Under the pieces are notes generated by a model. It had not been told where the DNA came from. It was given only the letters and a program-made list of their open reading frames with translations, and ran no database searches. From NCBI RefSeq assembly GCF_015278315.1, contig NZ_JADIJE010000008.1:124001-188000 (forward strand): DNA of 64,000 nt, in the 5' to 3' direction. Made by a program: the position numbers and the translations under genes. The stretch is from Microbacterium ureisolvens (lineage in GTDB: Bacteria; Actinomycetota; Actinomycetes; Actinomycetales; Microbacteriaceae). Shown in pieces: positions 1 to 9,250 of this stretch; position 1 is the stretch's first letter; every line of letters starts with the position of its first letter.

Positions 1-1
1 C

Positions 2-115
2 GGGGTGCAGCGAGGACTCGAGATGCTCGGCCGTGACCCGCGGTTCGACGCGACCGCGATCCAGACGCTCGACGCGAAGGGCTACGACGGCATCGCGATC
101 GCCCTCGTCGTGTGA
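2..115 (+). CDS. C-terminal end of a class I SAM-dependent methyltransferase-like protein (partial)
   Basis: Only the last 37 codons are inside the window; the frame runs from base 2 to the TGA at 113-115. The tail resembles the end of O-methyltransferase-type class I methyltransferases, with a RDPRFDAT segment, a KGYDG segment and a short hydrophobic end that would form the last beta strand. The catalytic SAM-binding core lies upstream and cannot be seen, so the substrate is unknown. A hairpin at 147-175 follows and probably terminates it, separating it from eno. The assignment rests on family feel for the tail and is moderate at best. Confidence 0.5.
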   Translation, partial: GVQRGLEMLGRDPRFDATAIQTLDAKGYDGIAIALVV

Positions 116-146
116 CGGCCGGCGACGGAACGGCCGGCCGGTTGAT

Positions 147-175
147 GACGGATGCCTGTGGCCCCGGCATCCGTC
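147..175 (+). terminator. Hairpin with GGATGCC/GGCATCC arms upstream of eno
   Basis: A 10-bp perfect stem (147-156 with 166-175) encloses a 9-nt loop. It lies between the preceding stop codon and the eno promoter, as expected for a terminator. The arms carry the heptamer that recurs in intergenic hairpins across the window. No U tract follows, as is common in high-GC actinobacteria. Confidence 0.6.
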
Positions 176-180
176 CTCAC

Positions 181-1524
<1,344 letters not shown>

Positions 1525-1561
1525 TGCGCTGACAGCGTGACGAAGACGAGAAGGGGGAGCC

Positions 1562-2116
1562 GTGGCCAAGACGACGGCTCCCCCTTCTCGTTCCCCCCGC
1601 ACGGGCACACCGCCCCGGCGACGGCCTGTGGCGGGTCGGCGCCCGGTCGATGTGCGGGCCTGGCTCGGCGGCATCCGCCTCTCCGGCTTCATGGTGATCA
1701 TGATGGGCCTCGTGGTCCTCGCCGCCTTCGTGCTCGTCCCCACGATCGGCACGTACGTCGACCAGCGGCAGCAGATCGCGGCGCTGGAGGCGGCGGTGCA
1801 GCTGAGCAGGGAAGAGGTGGCCGAGCTCGAGTCGCAGCGCGAGCGGTGGGAGGATCCCGCCTACATCACCACGCAGGCGCGGGAGCGGCTGTACTACGTC
1901 AAACCGGGTGAGGTCGTCTACCTCGTCGACGACGACCTGCCGCCCGAGCTCGAGCCGCAGGAGCAGGCGCCGGTGAGCGACGAGCTCGAGGCCGCCGACG
2001 CGGACTGGATGACCAAGCTGGTGCGCTCGGTGACCGAGGCGGGGCTCGCGCAGACCGTCGCTCCCGTCACGATCGGGGTGCCCGATCCGGAGCCGTCGTC
2101 GACGCCGACCCCCTGA
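1562..2116 (+). CDS. FtsB/DivIC-like septum formation initiator protein
   Basis: Predicted bitopic cell-division protein of 184 residues. A basic, proline-rich N-terminus (about residues 1-35) is followed by one membrane helix (about 38-60), then a short periplasmic-side coiled coil with regularly spaced Leu, Glu and Gln, and a segment ending YYVKPGEVVYLV that is characteristic of actinobacterial FtsB/DivIC relatives. Family members bridge FtsL and FtsQ in the divisome. A purine-rich AGGGGGAGC stretch just upstream supports the GTG start. It lies 37 bp after eno and before DUF501, matching the Rv1024-Rv1025 order in M. tuberculosis. The acidic, Pro/Thr-rich tail is probably disordered. Confidence 0.85.
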   Translation: MAKTTAPPSRSPRTGTPPRRRPVAGRRPVDVRAWLGGIRLSGFMVIMMGLVVLAAFVLVPTIGTYVDQRQQIAALEAAVQLSREEVAELESQRERWEDPAYITTQARERLYYVKPGEVVYLVDDDLPPELEPQEQAPVSDELEAADADWMTKLVRSVTEAGLAQTVAPVTIGVPDPEPSSTPTP

Positions 2117-2204
2117 CCTGCCCGCAGCCGTCGGACCGCGCGGCCACGGTCCAGCACCGTCCCAGGTGGCCCCGGTAGCCTGGGCCCGACCAAGGAGCAG
2201 CTCT

Positions 2205-2723
2205 GTGACGACCCCGCCATATCCCCCTGTCAGCGACGCCGACCTGGCTGTGCTCCGAGAGCAGCTCGGGCGCCCCGCGCGCGGCGTCGTCGGCATCGCG
2301 GCGCGGTGCGTCTGCGGCAATCCCACGGTGGTGGCGACCGCCCCGCGGCTGCCGGACGGCACGCCGTTCCCCACGTTCTACTACCTGACCCACCCCGCGG
2401 CGACCGCCGCGATGTCGGTGCTCGAGGCCGACCACGTCATGCGCGAGCTGTCCGACGAGCTGGCCGCCGACGAAGAGGTCGCCGCCGCCTACAGCCGTGC
2501 CCACGAGGCGTACCTGCGCGATCGCGCGCAGTACGGCGAGGTCGACGAGATCGCCGGCATCTCGGCCGGCGGTATGCCGACGCGGGTGAAGTGCCTGCAC
2601 GCTCTCGCCGGCCACGCGCTCGCGGCAGGCCCGGGCGTCAACCCGATCGGCGATCGCGCGCTCGCGCTGTCGTCGTGGTCACCCGAGCGCTGCGTGTGCG
2701 CGCAGCCGGGATCGGGCGGATGA
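2205..2723 (+). CDS. DUF501 family protein
   Basis: A 172-residue cytosolic protein of unknown function, conserved next to eno and ftsB-like genes in actinobacteria. Visible features are RCVCGNPTVVAT near the N-terminus, a FPTFYYLTHP segment, and a GGMPTRVKCLHAL segment towards the end; the conserved Cys and His residues hint at a metal or catalytic site, but none is proven. A longer frame begins at 2166, but GTG 2205 has AAGGAG 7 nt upstream and restores the family's usual N-terminus. Its stop overlaps the next ATG by 4 bp (ATGA), so the two are probably translationally coupled. Confidence 0.85.
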   Translation: MTTPPYPPVSDADLAVLREQLGRPARGVVGIAARCVCGNPTVVATAPRLPDGTPFPTFYYLTHPAATAAMSVLEADHVMRELSDELAADEEVAAAYSRAHEAYLRDRAQYGEVDEIAGISAGGMPTRVKCLHALAGHALAAGPGVNPIGDRALALSSWSPERCVCAQPGSGG

Positions 2724-4000
2724 TCCGGCGCCTCCTGGCCGCAGCCGCCTCGGCAGCCGTCGCGACGACCCTCGTCGCGGCGGGGCCGACAGCCGCCCAG
2801 GCGGCGCCCGCCGAGCCCGACCCGGTCCGCGCCGCCGAGTACTGGCTCGCCGACTACGGCATCGAGCAGGCGTGGCAGACCACCCGCGGAGCGGGCGTCA
2901 AGATCGCCGTCATCGACACCGGGATCGGCCGCGGACCCGTCGAGTTCGCCGGCGCGGTCGCCGGCGGCACGGACGTTTCGGGCGCGGGCTCGCCCGACGG
3001 ACGCACACCGGTCGGTGCGGTGGACAAGGACCACGGAAGCTGGGTGGCCTCGCTCGCGGCCGGCCGCGGCACGGGGCCCGACACCGGGATGATCGGCGTG
3101 GCCCCCGAGGCGCAGCTGCTGTCGGTGTCCGTCGCGTTCGGATCGTCGGCCCCGCGGTCGTTCTCCGACCAGATCGCCGACGCCATCCGCTGGTCGGTCG
3201 ACAACGGCGCCGACGTCATCAACATGTCGCTGACCACGAACGTGCCGGACTGGCCAGAGAGCTGGGACGACGCCTTCCTCTACGCGTTCGAGAACGATGT
3301 CGTCATCGTCGTCGCCGCCGGCAACCGGGGCAGCGGCACGACGCGCGTGGGCGCACCGGCGACCATCCCCGGCGTCCTCACGGTCGGCGGCGTCGATCGC
3401 TCCGGCAGGGCCAGCGTCGACGCCTCGACGCAGGGCATCACCATCGGCGTCTCCGCACCCAGTGAGGAACTGGTCGGCGTGTCGGCCGACTCGACGCTGG
3501 TCTCATGGGACGGCACGAGCGGCGCCGCGCCCATCGTCGCGGGGATCGCCGCCCTGGTGCGGGCTGCTCACCCCGAACTCGACGCGAACAACGTCATCAA
3601 CCGCATCGTGAAGACCGCCCGTCCCGCGGCCGGCGCGACCGACGTGCCCGACGTGCTCTACGGCTACGGCCTGATCGACGCGGCGGCCGCCGTCTCGGCC
3701 CCCGGCGTGGCGAGCGTGACCGCGAACCCCATGGGCAATCTCGAGGACTGGGTGCGCCTGTACCGACGTGCGCCCGTCGCCCCGCTGCCGGACGAGCCGG
3801 CGCCCACCGTAGAGGTCCCGGCCCTGCCCGAGGCCGACCTCGCCACGCGCGCCACCTCGCCTCTTCTACCCGACGGCGGCACCGTCCTCTACGGCACCCT
3901 TCCGCTCGCCTTGCTCACCACGACGGCTATACTGGTGGCGCTCGGCGTCACCGCTGCTGTCCGACGCATCCGATTGGCGTCCCGCGCGCCGAGCCGCTGA
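2720..4000 (+). CDS. S8 family subtilisin-like serine protease, membrane-anchored (mycosin-like)
   Basis: Predicted secreted serine protease of 426 residues held in the membrane by a C-terminal helix. A signal peptide covers about residues 1-30. The catalytic Asp is in AVIDTGIG, the His in KDHGSWVASL, the oxyanion Asn in VAAGNRGS and the nucleophile Ser in WDGTSGAAPIVAG. A Pro-rich linker follows, then a transmembrane helix near residues 390-415 and a basic tail. This is the mycosin layout, but no ESX/type VII genes are visible nearby, so the substrate is unknown. The ATG start overlaps the DUF501 stop. The serine motif reads TSGAAP instead of the more common TSFAAP or TSMAAP. Confidence 0.88.
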   Translation: MIRRLLAAAASAAVATTLVAAGPTAAQAAPAEPDPVRAAEYWLADYGIEQAWQTTRGAGVKIAVIDTGIGRGPVEFAGAVAGGTDVSGAGSPDGRTPVGAVDKDHGSWVASLAAGRGTGPDTGMIGVAPEAQLLSVSVAFGSSAPRSFSDQIADAIRWSVDNGADVINMSLTTNVPDWPESWDDAFLYAFENDVVIVVAAGNRGSGTTRVGAPATIPGVLTVGGVDRSGRASVDASTQGITIGVSAPSEELVGVSADSTLVSWDGTSGAAPIVAGIAALVRAAHPELDANNVINRIVKTARPAAGATDVPDVLYGYGLIDAAAAVSAPGVASVTANPMGNLEDWVRLYRRAPVAPLPDEPAPTVEVPALPEADLATRATSPLLPDGGTVLYGTLPLALLTTTAILVALGVTAAVRRIRLASRAPSR

Positions 4001-4022
4001 CACAGGAGGAGAACTCCAAACC

Positions 4023-5477
4023 GTGACCAACACCGTGCCCAAGATCCTCATCGTCGGTGGCGGATACGCAGGCTTCTACACGGCCTGGAAGCTCGAGAAG
4101 CATCTGCGCAAGGGCGAGGCGGACGTGACGATCGTCGATCCGCTGCCCTACATGACCTACCAGCCGTTCCTCCCCGAGGTCGCGGCCGGCTCCATCGAGG
4201 CCCGTCACTCCGTCGTGGCGCTGCGACGCCACCTCAAGCGGACCCACGTCGTGGCCGCCAAGGTCACCGGCATCAACCACGCGAACAAGGTGGCGACCAT
4301 CACGCCCATCGCGGGCGAGCCCTACGAGTTCGAGTACGACCAGATCGTCGTCACGGCCGGCGCCGTCTCGCGCACCTTCCCGATCCCGGGCATCGCCGAC
4401 AACGCGATCGGCCTGAAGACGATCGAAGAGGCCGTCGCGATCCGCGACAAGCTGATGTCGAACTTCGACAAGGCCTCCACGCTGCCCCCCGGCCCCGAGC
4501 GCGACCGCCTGCTGACGGTCGTCGTCGTCGGCGGCGGCTTCGCGGGCATCGAGGTGTTCGCAGAGCTGCGCTCGCTGGCATCCGCCCTCGTCAAGAGCTA
4601 CCCGCAGCTGACGTTCGACGACACGCACTTCCACCTCATCGAGGCGATGAGCCGCATCATGCCCGAGGTGTCGCTGAAGACCAGCGAGTGGGTGCTGAAA
4701 AACCTCGCTCAGCGCGGCGCGTACGTCCACCTCGACACGCAGGTGACCGGCGCCGTCGGCGGCGACATCGAGCTGTCGACCGGCGAGACGATCCCGAGCG
4801 ATCTCATCATCTGGACCGCAGGCGTCATGGCGAACCCCACGGTGGTGCGCGGCGGCGACCTCCCGGTCGAGGAGCGCGGTCGCATCCGCACCCGCGCCGA
4901 CCTGCGCGTCGGCTCCGAGGACGAGATCGTCGAGGGCGCCTGGGCGGCCGGCGACGTGTCGGCGGTGCCCGACCTCACGGGCGGCGGTGTGGGCGGCTAC
5001 TGCGTCCCCAACGCCCAGCACGCGGTGCGCCAGGCGAAGCTCCTCGCGAAGAACCTGGTCGCGGTGCTCCGCGGCGAGCTGCCCCGTGAGTACTACCACA
5101 AGAACCTCGGCGCAGTCGCGGGCCTGGGCCTCTGGGTCGGTGTGTTCCAGTCCGGCAAGCTCGCGCTGAAGGGCCCGATCGCGTGGCTCGCGCACCGCGG
5201 CTACCACGGCCTGGCCATGCCGTCGTGGGAGCGCAAGTGGCGCGTGCTGTGGGGCTGGTGGAACAACTTCTGGCTCGGCCGCGACATGGTGAACCTGTCG
5301 ACGGTGCAGAACCCGCGGTACGTCTTCGAAGAGTTCGCAGCGCGCCCGCGGCCGCCGCAGCCCGTCGAGGCGCCGGCTGAGAAGGCCGCACCGGCGGCCG
5401 CGCCCGCCCGCAAGGCGCCGGCGCGCAAGACCGCCGCGAAGGCTACGGCCGACGCCGAGAAGGTCGCCGCCAACTGA
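4023..5477 (+). CDS. ndh: Type II NADH dehydrogenase (NAD(P)/FAD-dependent oxidoreductase)
   Basis: Single-subunit, non-proton-pumping NADH:quinone oxidoreductase, acting as a peripheral membrane flavoprotein in respiration. The N-terminal FAD dinucleotide fold has GGGYAGFY; a second Rossmann motif, VVVGGGFAGIE, near residues 163-173 binds NADH; the second FAD contact is in AAGDVSAVPD. The C-terminal part contains the aromatic, amphipathic stretch typical of NDH-2 membrane anchoring (around WERKWRVLWGWW). An Ala/Lys/Pro-rich tail of about 45 residues extends past the usual end and is probably disordered. AGGAGGAG upstream supports the GTG start. A long terminator hairpin follows. Confidence 0.93.
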   Translation: MTNTVPKILIVGGGYAGFYTAWKLEKHLRKGEADVTIVDPLPYMTYQPFLPEVAAGSIEARHSVVALRRHLKRTHVVAAKVTGINHANKVATITPIAGEPYEFEYDQIVVTAGAVSRTFPIPGIADNAIGLKTIEEAVAIRDKLMSNFDKASTLPPGPERDRLLTVVVVGGGFAGIEVFAELRSLASALVKSYPQLTFDDTHFHLIEAMSRIMPEVSLKTSEWVLKNLAQRGAYVHLDTQVTGAVGGDIELSTGETIPSDLIIWTAGVMANPTVVRGGDLPVEERGRIRTRADLRVGSEDEIVEGAWAAGDVSAVPDLTGGGVGGYCVPNAQHAVRQAKLLAKNLVAVLRGELPREYYHKNLGAVAGLGLWVGVFQSGKLALKGPIAWLAHRGYHGLAMPSWERKWRVLWGWWNNFWLGRDMVNLSTVQNPRYVFEEFAARPRPPQPVEAPAEKAAPAAAPARKAPARKTAAKATADAEKVAAN

Positions 5478-5484
5478 GTTCGAC

Positions 5485-5528
5485 CGGATGCCGCAGGCTC
5501 GTCTGAGAAGATGAGCCTGCGGCTTCCG
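5485..5528 (+). terminator. Terminator hairpin after ndh
   Basis: A 16-bp stem with one mismatch (5485-5500 with 5513-5528) and a 12-nt loop lies just after the ndh stop. The left arm begins with CGGATGCC, another instance of the recurrent heptamer. Confidence 0.75.
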
Positions 5529-5551
5529 CGTTCCCGGGGGGAGCGCGGCCG

Positions 5552-5624
5552 GCCCCCGTAGCCCAATGGCAGAGGCAGGCGACTTAAACTCGCTCAAGTG
5601 TGGGTTCGAATCCCACCGGGGGTA
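5552..5624 (+). tRNA. tRNA-Leu(UAA)-like, with a short variable loop
   Basis: Folds as a complete 73-nt cloverleaf. The acceptor stem is 5552-5558 with 5617-5623 (G-U at the first pair). The D arm is GCCC/AGGC with one mismatch. The anticodon stem GGCGA/TCGCT has the loop CTTAAAC, giving anticodon UAA with U33 and A37. The T arm is GTGGG-TTCGAAT-CCCAC, and the discriminator is A at 5624. UAA specifies leucine (UUA codons), and A73 fits leucine. Bacterial tRNA-Leu is normally class II with a long variable arm, but only 5 nt separate the anticodon and T stems here. CCA is not encoded (CCG follows the discriminator). Confidence 0.85.
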
Positions 5625-5664
5625 CCGTTCACCACGGCCTGCCGGAAGCGCCCCTCGTGATCTT

Positions 5665-5685
5665 CCAGATCTGCCGCTAATCTGG
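5665..5685 (+). promoter_or_regulatory. -10 element inside an inverted repeat, upstream of the small ORF at 5712
   Basis: TAATCT at 5678-5683 is a good actinobacterial -10. It overlaps the right arm of an inverted repeat, CCAGAT (5665-5670) with ATCTGG (5680-5685), which could be an operator. No regulator can be named. Confidence 0.4.
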
Positions 5686-5711
5686 GGAAAAGCGCGCGAA
5701 GGAGCTCGGGG

Positions 5712-5876
5712 ATGAGCGAGAACGGCAACGACCGGCGCGAGACGGCGGACGCGGGCGGGCAGAAGAGCGGTTGGTGGTGGCGATTCACCGCGCTGCTCTT
5801 CGGGGCGCCGCCGATCGCCGTCTACGGGGCGGAAGAAGACGTCGAACGGGAGCGGGCGGCGAGAGCCGGCGAATAG
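5712..5876 (+). CDS. Small hypothetical protein, 54 aa
   Basis: A short ORF with good start signals: AAGGAG at 5699-5704 spaced 7 nt from the ATG, and a -10 TAATCT at 5678. The protein is hydrophilic at both ends, with an aromatic and hydrophobic middle (a WWWRF cluster followed by a run of small and hydrophobic residues). It may be a very short membrane segment or an amphipathic anchor. The C-terminus is highly charged (Glu/Arg). I do not recognise a family. Too small to be certain, but the translation signals are better than expected by chance. Confidence 0.5.
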   Translation: MSENGNDRRETADAGGQKSGWWWRFTALLFGAPPIAVYGAEEDVERERAARAGE

Positions 5877-5950
5877 ACCGCGTCGCGCTCGCCTGCGCGC
5901 AGGGGTCTCGGCCCTTCCACAGCCGGTCATCGGCGGGGGTCGGCTGGCTC

Positions 5951-5956
5951 TAGGCT
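5951..5956 (+). promoter_or_regulatory. -10 element for the aldolase/lactone oxidase operon
   Basis: TAGGCT lies 6 nt before the ATG at 5963, so the transcript is expected to begin at or next to that ATG, with a 26-nt stretch before the aldolase start at 5989. Confidence 0.6.
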
Positions 5957-5962
5957 GGGGCG

Positions 5963-5992
5963 ATGCGCGCGCACCCGAAGCGAGCCGTATGA
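5963..5992 (+). CDS. Putative leaderless 9-codon upstream ORF
   Basis: Reads MRAHPKRAV and stops at TGA 5990-5992. The ATG is at the predicted transcription start, and the stop overlaps the ATG of the downstream aldolase gene (5989) in the ATGA arrangement. Translation of this peptide could feed ribosomes onto the aldolase start, which has only a weak GAAGCGAG ribosome site. Whether the peptide itself has any role is unknown. Confidence 0.4.
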   Translation: MRAHPKRAV

Positions 5993-7218
5993 GTCTCGAT
6001 CTGCTGTCCACGCCCACCGCGACGAAGCCGTGGGAGAACCCCGCCGCCTACTGGGGCGACATGACCCATGCCCTGGCGGACCTCAGCGGCCCCATCGCCG
6101 CCATCAACGCCGAGGCGCTGCGGTACAACGCGCTCGACCTCGTCGTGCGGGCCGGCGGCGTGCCCATCCGCGTCGCAAGCAAGTCCGTGCGCGTACGCGA
6201 GGTGCTCGATGCCGTGCTGGCGCTTCCCGGCTACCAGGGCATCCTCGCGTTCACGCTTCCCGAGGCGCTCTGGCTCGCCGACACCCACGACGACATCGTG
6301 CTGGGTTACCCGACGGCCGATCGCGCCGCGATCGCGGCTCTCGCCGCTTCAGAGGCGGCGGCGGCGCACGTCACGCTCATGGTCGACGACCTCGCCCAGC
6401 TCGACCTCGTCGATGCCGTCGCCGCGCCCGGTGCCCGGCCCGAGATCCGCGTGGCCATCGACGCCGACGCCTCGTGGCGCGCCCCCGGGCTGGGTCACAT
6501 CGGCGTGCTGCGCTCGCCCGTGCACGAGGCCGCCGAAGTCGCCGCGCTGGCGCGCTCCATCGCCGCTCGGCCGGGCTTCCGCCTGGTCGGGCTGATGATG
6601 TACGAGGCGCAGATCGCCGGCCAGGGGGATGCGACGGGACGGGGGGATGCCGCCATCCGCTGGATGCAGCGCCGGTCCGGCGCCGAGCTGCTCGAGCGGC
6701 GCGCCGCGATCGTCGCGGCCCTGCGCGACATCGCCCCGCTGGAGTTCGTCAACGGCGGCGGGACGGGATCCCTCGAGCTGACGGCATCCGATCAATCCGT
6801 CACCGAGCTCACCGCCGGCAGCGGGCTGCTCGCCGGCCACCTCTTCGACGGCTACCGCGCCTTCGATCCGGCGCCCGCCGCCGCGTTCGCGCTCGACGTG
6901 GTCCGCAAGCCGGAGCCTGACGTCGCCACCGTGCTGGGCGGCGGGTGGATCGCGTCAGGACCGGCGGTCGAGTCGCGTCAGCCGCTTCCGGTGTGGCCTG
7001 CCGGCCTGCGAACGGCCCCTCGCGAAGGCGCGGGCGAGGTGCAGACGCCGCTGCGCGGAGAGGCGGCGCGCGGCCTGCGCACGGGCGATCGCGTGTGGTT
7101 CCGTCACTCGAAGAGCGGCGAGCTCGCAGAGCGCGTGGACCGCTATCACGTCGTCGAGGCCGGCGCGCGCGTCGGCGAGCTCGCGACGTACCGCGGCGAG
7201 GGGAAGGCGTTCCTGTGA
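5989..7218 (+). CDS. PLP-dependent amino acid deaminase/aldolase (alanine racemase / D-threonine aldolase-like)
   Basis: A 409-residue fold type III PLP enzyme related to D-threonine aldolase, D-serine dehydratase and the N-terminal barrel of alanine racemase. The PLP lysine is in VASKSVRVRE (about residue 61). NGGGTGSLEL supplies phosphate-binding glycines, and VLGGGWIASGP lies in the C-terminal beta domain. Family members cleave or dehydrate D-amino acids in the cytosol; the exact substrate cannot be told from sequence. The start is within the stop of a 9-codon upstream ORF. The stop overlaps the GTG of the lactone oxidase gene (GTGA), so the two form one operon, a pairing I associate with actinobacteria. 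Confidence 0.82.
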   Translation: MSLDLLSTPTATKPWENPAAYWGDMTHALADLSGPIAAINAEALRYNALDLVVRAGGVPIRVASKSVRVREVLDAVLALPGYQGILAFTLPEALWLADTHDDIVLGYPTADRAAIAALAASEAAAAHVTLMVDDLAQLDLVDAVAAPGARPEIRVAIDADASWRAPGLGHIGVLRSPVHEAAEVAALARSIAARPGFRLVGLMMYEAQIAGQGDATGRGDAAIRWMQRRSGAELLERRAAIVAALRDIAPLEFVNGGGTGSLELTASDQSVTELTAGSGLLAGHLFDGYRAFDPAPAAAFALDVVRKPEPDVATVLGGGWIASGPAVESRQPLPVWPAGLRTAPREGAGEVQTPLRGEAARGLRTGDRVWFRHSKSGELAERVDRYHVVEAGARVGELATYRGEGKAFL

Positions 7219-8528
7219 CCCGTCCCGGCGGAGTGTGGCGCAATTGGGGCCGCTCCGAATCCGTCCGCCCGCAGCGCGTCGAGTACCCGCCCACGGTGGC
7301 GGCTGTGCAGCGCGCGGTGACGGCCGCCGCGGCGCAGAGGCTCCCGATCAAGGCCGTGGGCGCCGGCCACAGCTTCACGGGCATCGCGGTGGCGCCCGGG
7401 GTCCTGCTCGAGCTGCGCGACCTCAGCGGCCTCGTCTCGGTCGACGTCGACCGCGCGCGGGTCACGCTCCTCGCCGGCACCCGCCTCCACCAGATCCCGG
7501 CGCTGCTCGCGCCCTACGGCCTCGCCATGGAGAACCTCGGCGACATCGACCGCCAGTCGATCTCGGGCGCGATCTCCACCGGCACGCACGGCACCGGGGC
7601 CAGGTTCACCGGCATCGCCGGTCAGGTCGTCGGCGCGACGCTCGTCACCGCGTCCGGAGAGCTGCTGCGGGTCGACGAGGACGAGAACGCCGAGCTGATC
7701 CCGGCCGTCGCGCTCGGACTCGGCGCGCTCGGCATCCTCGTCGACGTCACGATCCAGTGCGTGCCGGCGTTCGTGCTCCACGCCGTCGAGCAGCCCGAAG
7801 CGCTCGAGGACGTGCTGGCCGCCCTCGACGACCGCGTCGCCGCCGCCGACCACTTCGAGTTCTACTGGTTCCCGCACACCGACCGCGCGATGACGAAGAC
7901 CAACACGCGTCTGCCTGAGAGCGCGCCGCGGCATCCGCTCCCGCCGGTGGGGAAGTGGATCGACGACACGCTGGTGGGCACGGGTCTGCACCGGATGGCG
8001 TGCGCGACAGGCAAGGCGATCCCCGCTCTGGTCCCACCCATCAACCGGCTCTCCGCGAAGATCTGGGGCGATCGCGAGTTCACGGATGCTTCGGCCCGCG
8101 TGTTCGCGACGAACCGGTCCGTCCGGTTCCGTGAGATGGAGTACGCGCTGCCGGCCGAGAACGTGCGTCCGGCTTTCGACGCGATGCGCGCGCTCATCGA
8201 CGATCGCGGCTGGCGGATCGGGTTCCCGATCGAGGTGCGCTTCGCCGCTGCCGACGACCGCTGGCTGTCGACGGCCCACGGCCGGGCATCGGGCTACATC
8301 GCCGTCCACCGGTACTGGCGCGAAGATCCGACCGAGTACTTCGAAGCCGTCGAGGAGATCATGCTGCGCTGGGACGGCCGGCCGCACTGGGGCAAGATGC
8401 ACACCCTCGGCTCGGACGTGCTCCGCGAGCGCTACCCCCGCTTCGGCGACTTCCTCGCGCTGCGCGACCGGCTCGATCCGGAGCGTCTGTTCCGCAATCC
8501 GTACCTCGACCGCGTGCTCGGTGGGTAA
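7215..8528 (+). CDS. FAD-linked aldono-1,4-lactone oxidase (D-arabinono-1,4-lactone oxidase family)
   Basis: A 437-residue flavoprotein of the VAO/PCMH type. The N-terminal FAD-binding domain contains VGAGHSFTGIA; the His in this motif is the residue that bonds FAD covalently in alditol and aldonolactone oxidases. SGAISTGTHGTG is the second FAD-contact segment. The C-terminal ALO domain ends with HWGKMHTL and a DPERLFRNPYL motif. Related enzymes oxidise sugar lactones or polyols with O2. The GTG start overlaps the upstream stop (GTGA). A much longer frame opens at 6945, but it lies inside the aldolase gene and is not needed. Confidence 0.88.
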   Translation: MTRPGGVWRNWGRSESVRPQRVEYPPTVAAVQRAVTAAAAQRLPIKAVGAGHSFTGIAVAPGVLLELRDLSGLVSVDVDRARVTLLAGTRLHQIPALLAPYGLAMENLGDIDRQSISGAISTGTHGTGARFTGIAGQVVGATLVTASGELLRVDEDENAELIPAVALGLGALGILVDVTIQCVPAFVLHAVEQPEALEDVLAALDDRVAAADHFEFYWFPHTDRAMTKTNTRLPESAPRHPLPPVGKWIDDTLVGTGLHRMACATGKAIPALVPPINRLSAKIWGDREFTDASARVFATNRSVRFREMEYALPAENVRPAFDAMRALIDDRGWRIGFPIEVRFAAADDRWLSTAHGRASGYIAVHRYWREDPTEYFEAVEEIMLRWDGRPHWGKMHTLGSDVLRERYPRFGDFLALRDRLDPERLFRNPYLDRVLGG

Positions 8529-8576
8529 CGGCTGAGAGTAGGCGGATCGGCCACATGCGGGCTTCGCGCGCGTCGG

Positions 8577-8582
8577 TAGGAT
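8577..8582 (+). promoter_or_regulatory. -10 element for lemA
   Basis: TAGGAT, with transcription expected near 8589 and a leader of about 22 nt that includes a CGGAGC ribosome site. Confidence 0.5.
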
Positions 8583-8610
8583 GAGGGCACTATCGAACGG
8601 AGCCTCTGCA

Positions 8611-9177
8611 ATGGAATGGCTGATCCCAGTCCTCATCGTGGTGGCGCTCGTCGTCATCGTCGGCATCTATCTCTGGGCCACCTACAACTCTCTGGTCCAG
8701 CTGAACGTGCGCGTGGATGAGGCCTGGAGCGACATCACCGTCCAGCTCAAGCGACGAGCCGACCTGTTGCCGAACCTCATCGAGGCGGTCAAGGGCTACG
8801 CCACTCACGAGAAGGCCGTGTTCGAGCGCGTCACGCAGGCGCGTGCCGACACGCTGTCGGCGAGCGGGCCGGCCGAGGCGGGCGCCGCCGAGGGGCGCAT
8901 GCAGCAGGCGCTGAAGTCGCTGTTCGCGGTCGCTGAGGCCTACCCCCAGCTGCAGGCGAGCCAGAACTTCCTGCAGCTGCAGCAGTCGATCGTCGACACC
9001 GAGGACAAGATCCAGGCGTCCCGCCGGTTCTACAACGGCGGCGTGCGGGAGCTGAACACCAAGATCAAGGTGTTCCCCAACAACCTGTTCGCGCGCAACC
9101 TCGGTTTCCACGAGCGCGAGTTCTTCGAGGTCATCGACGGCGCCGCCATCTCGGAGCCGCCTCGCGTGCAGTTCTGA
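8611..9177 (+). CDS. lemA: LemA family membrane protein
   Basis: A 188-residue protein with one N-terminal membrane helix (about residues 3-23) and a cytosolic or extracytosolic helical bundle. It carries the family hallmarks LLPNLIEAVKGYATHE, an RFYNGGVRELNTKI segment, and VFPNNLFARNLGF. LemA proteins are widespread, but their molecular role is poorly defined. The frame is open from ATG 8581, but ATG 8611 has a CGGAGC site 8 nt upstream and gives the standard N-terminus. The gene appears to stand alone, with its own promoter. Confidence 0.9.
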   Translation: MEWLIPVLIVVALVVIVGIYLWATYNSLVQLNVRVDEAWSDITVQLKRRADLLPNLIEAVKGYATHEKAVFERVTQARADTLSASGPAEAGAAEGRMQQALKSLFAVAEAYPQLQASQNFLQLQQSIVDTEDKIQASRRFYNGGVRELNTKIKVFPNNLFARNLGFHEREFFEVIDGAAISEPPRVQF

Positions 9178-9238
9178 GTCGGCTGGGGTCGAGGACTCGC
9201 GCAGCGCACCGGCGTCGATGGCTGTCGGCCCCCGGCGG

Positions 9239-9244
9239 TAGCGT
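9239..9244 (+). promoter_or_regulatory. -10 element, leaderless gene at 9251
   Basis: TAGCGT is 6 nt from the ATG at 9251; there is no ribosome site, so a leaderless transcript is predicted. Confidence 0.6.
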
Positions 9245-9250
9245 CGGCCC

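Noticed and set aside
3948..6017. A 689-codon minus-strand frame opposite ndh and the tRNA
   Set aside because: Antisense to ndh, with no recognisable domain and no start signals; typical high-GC shadow.
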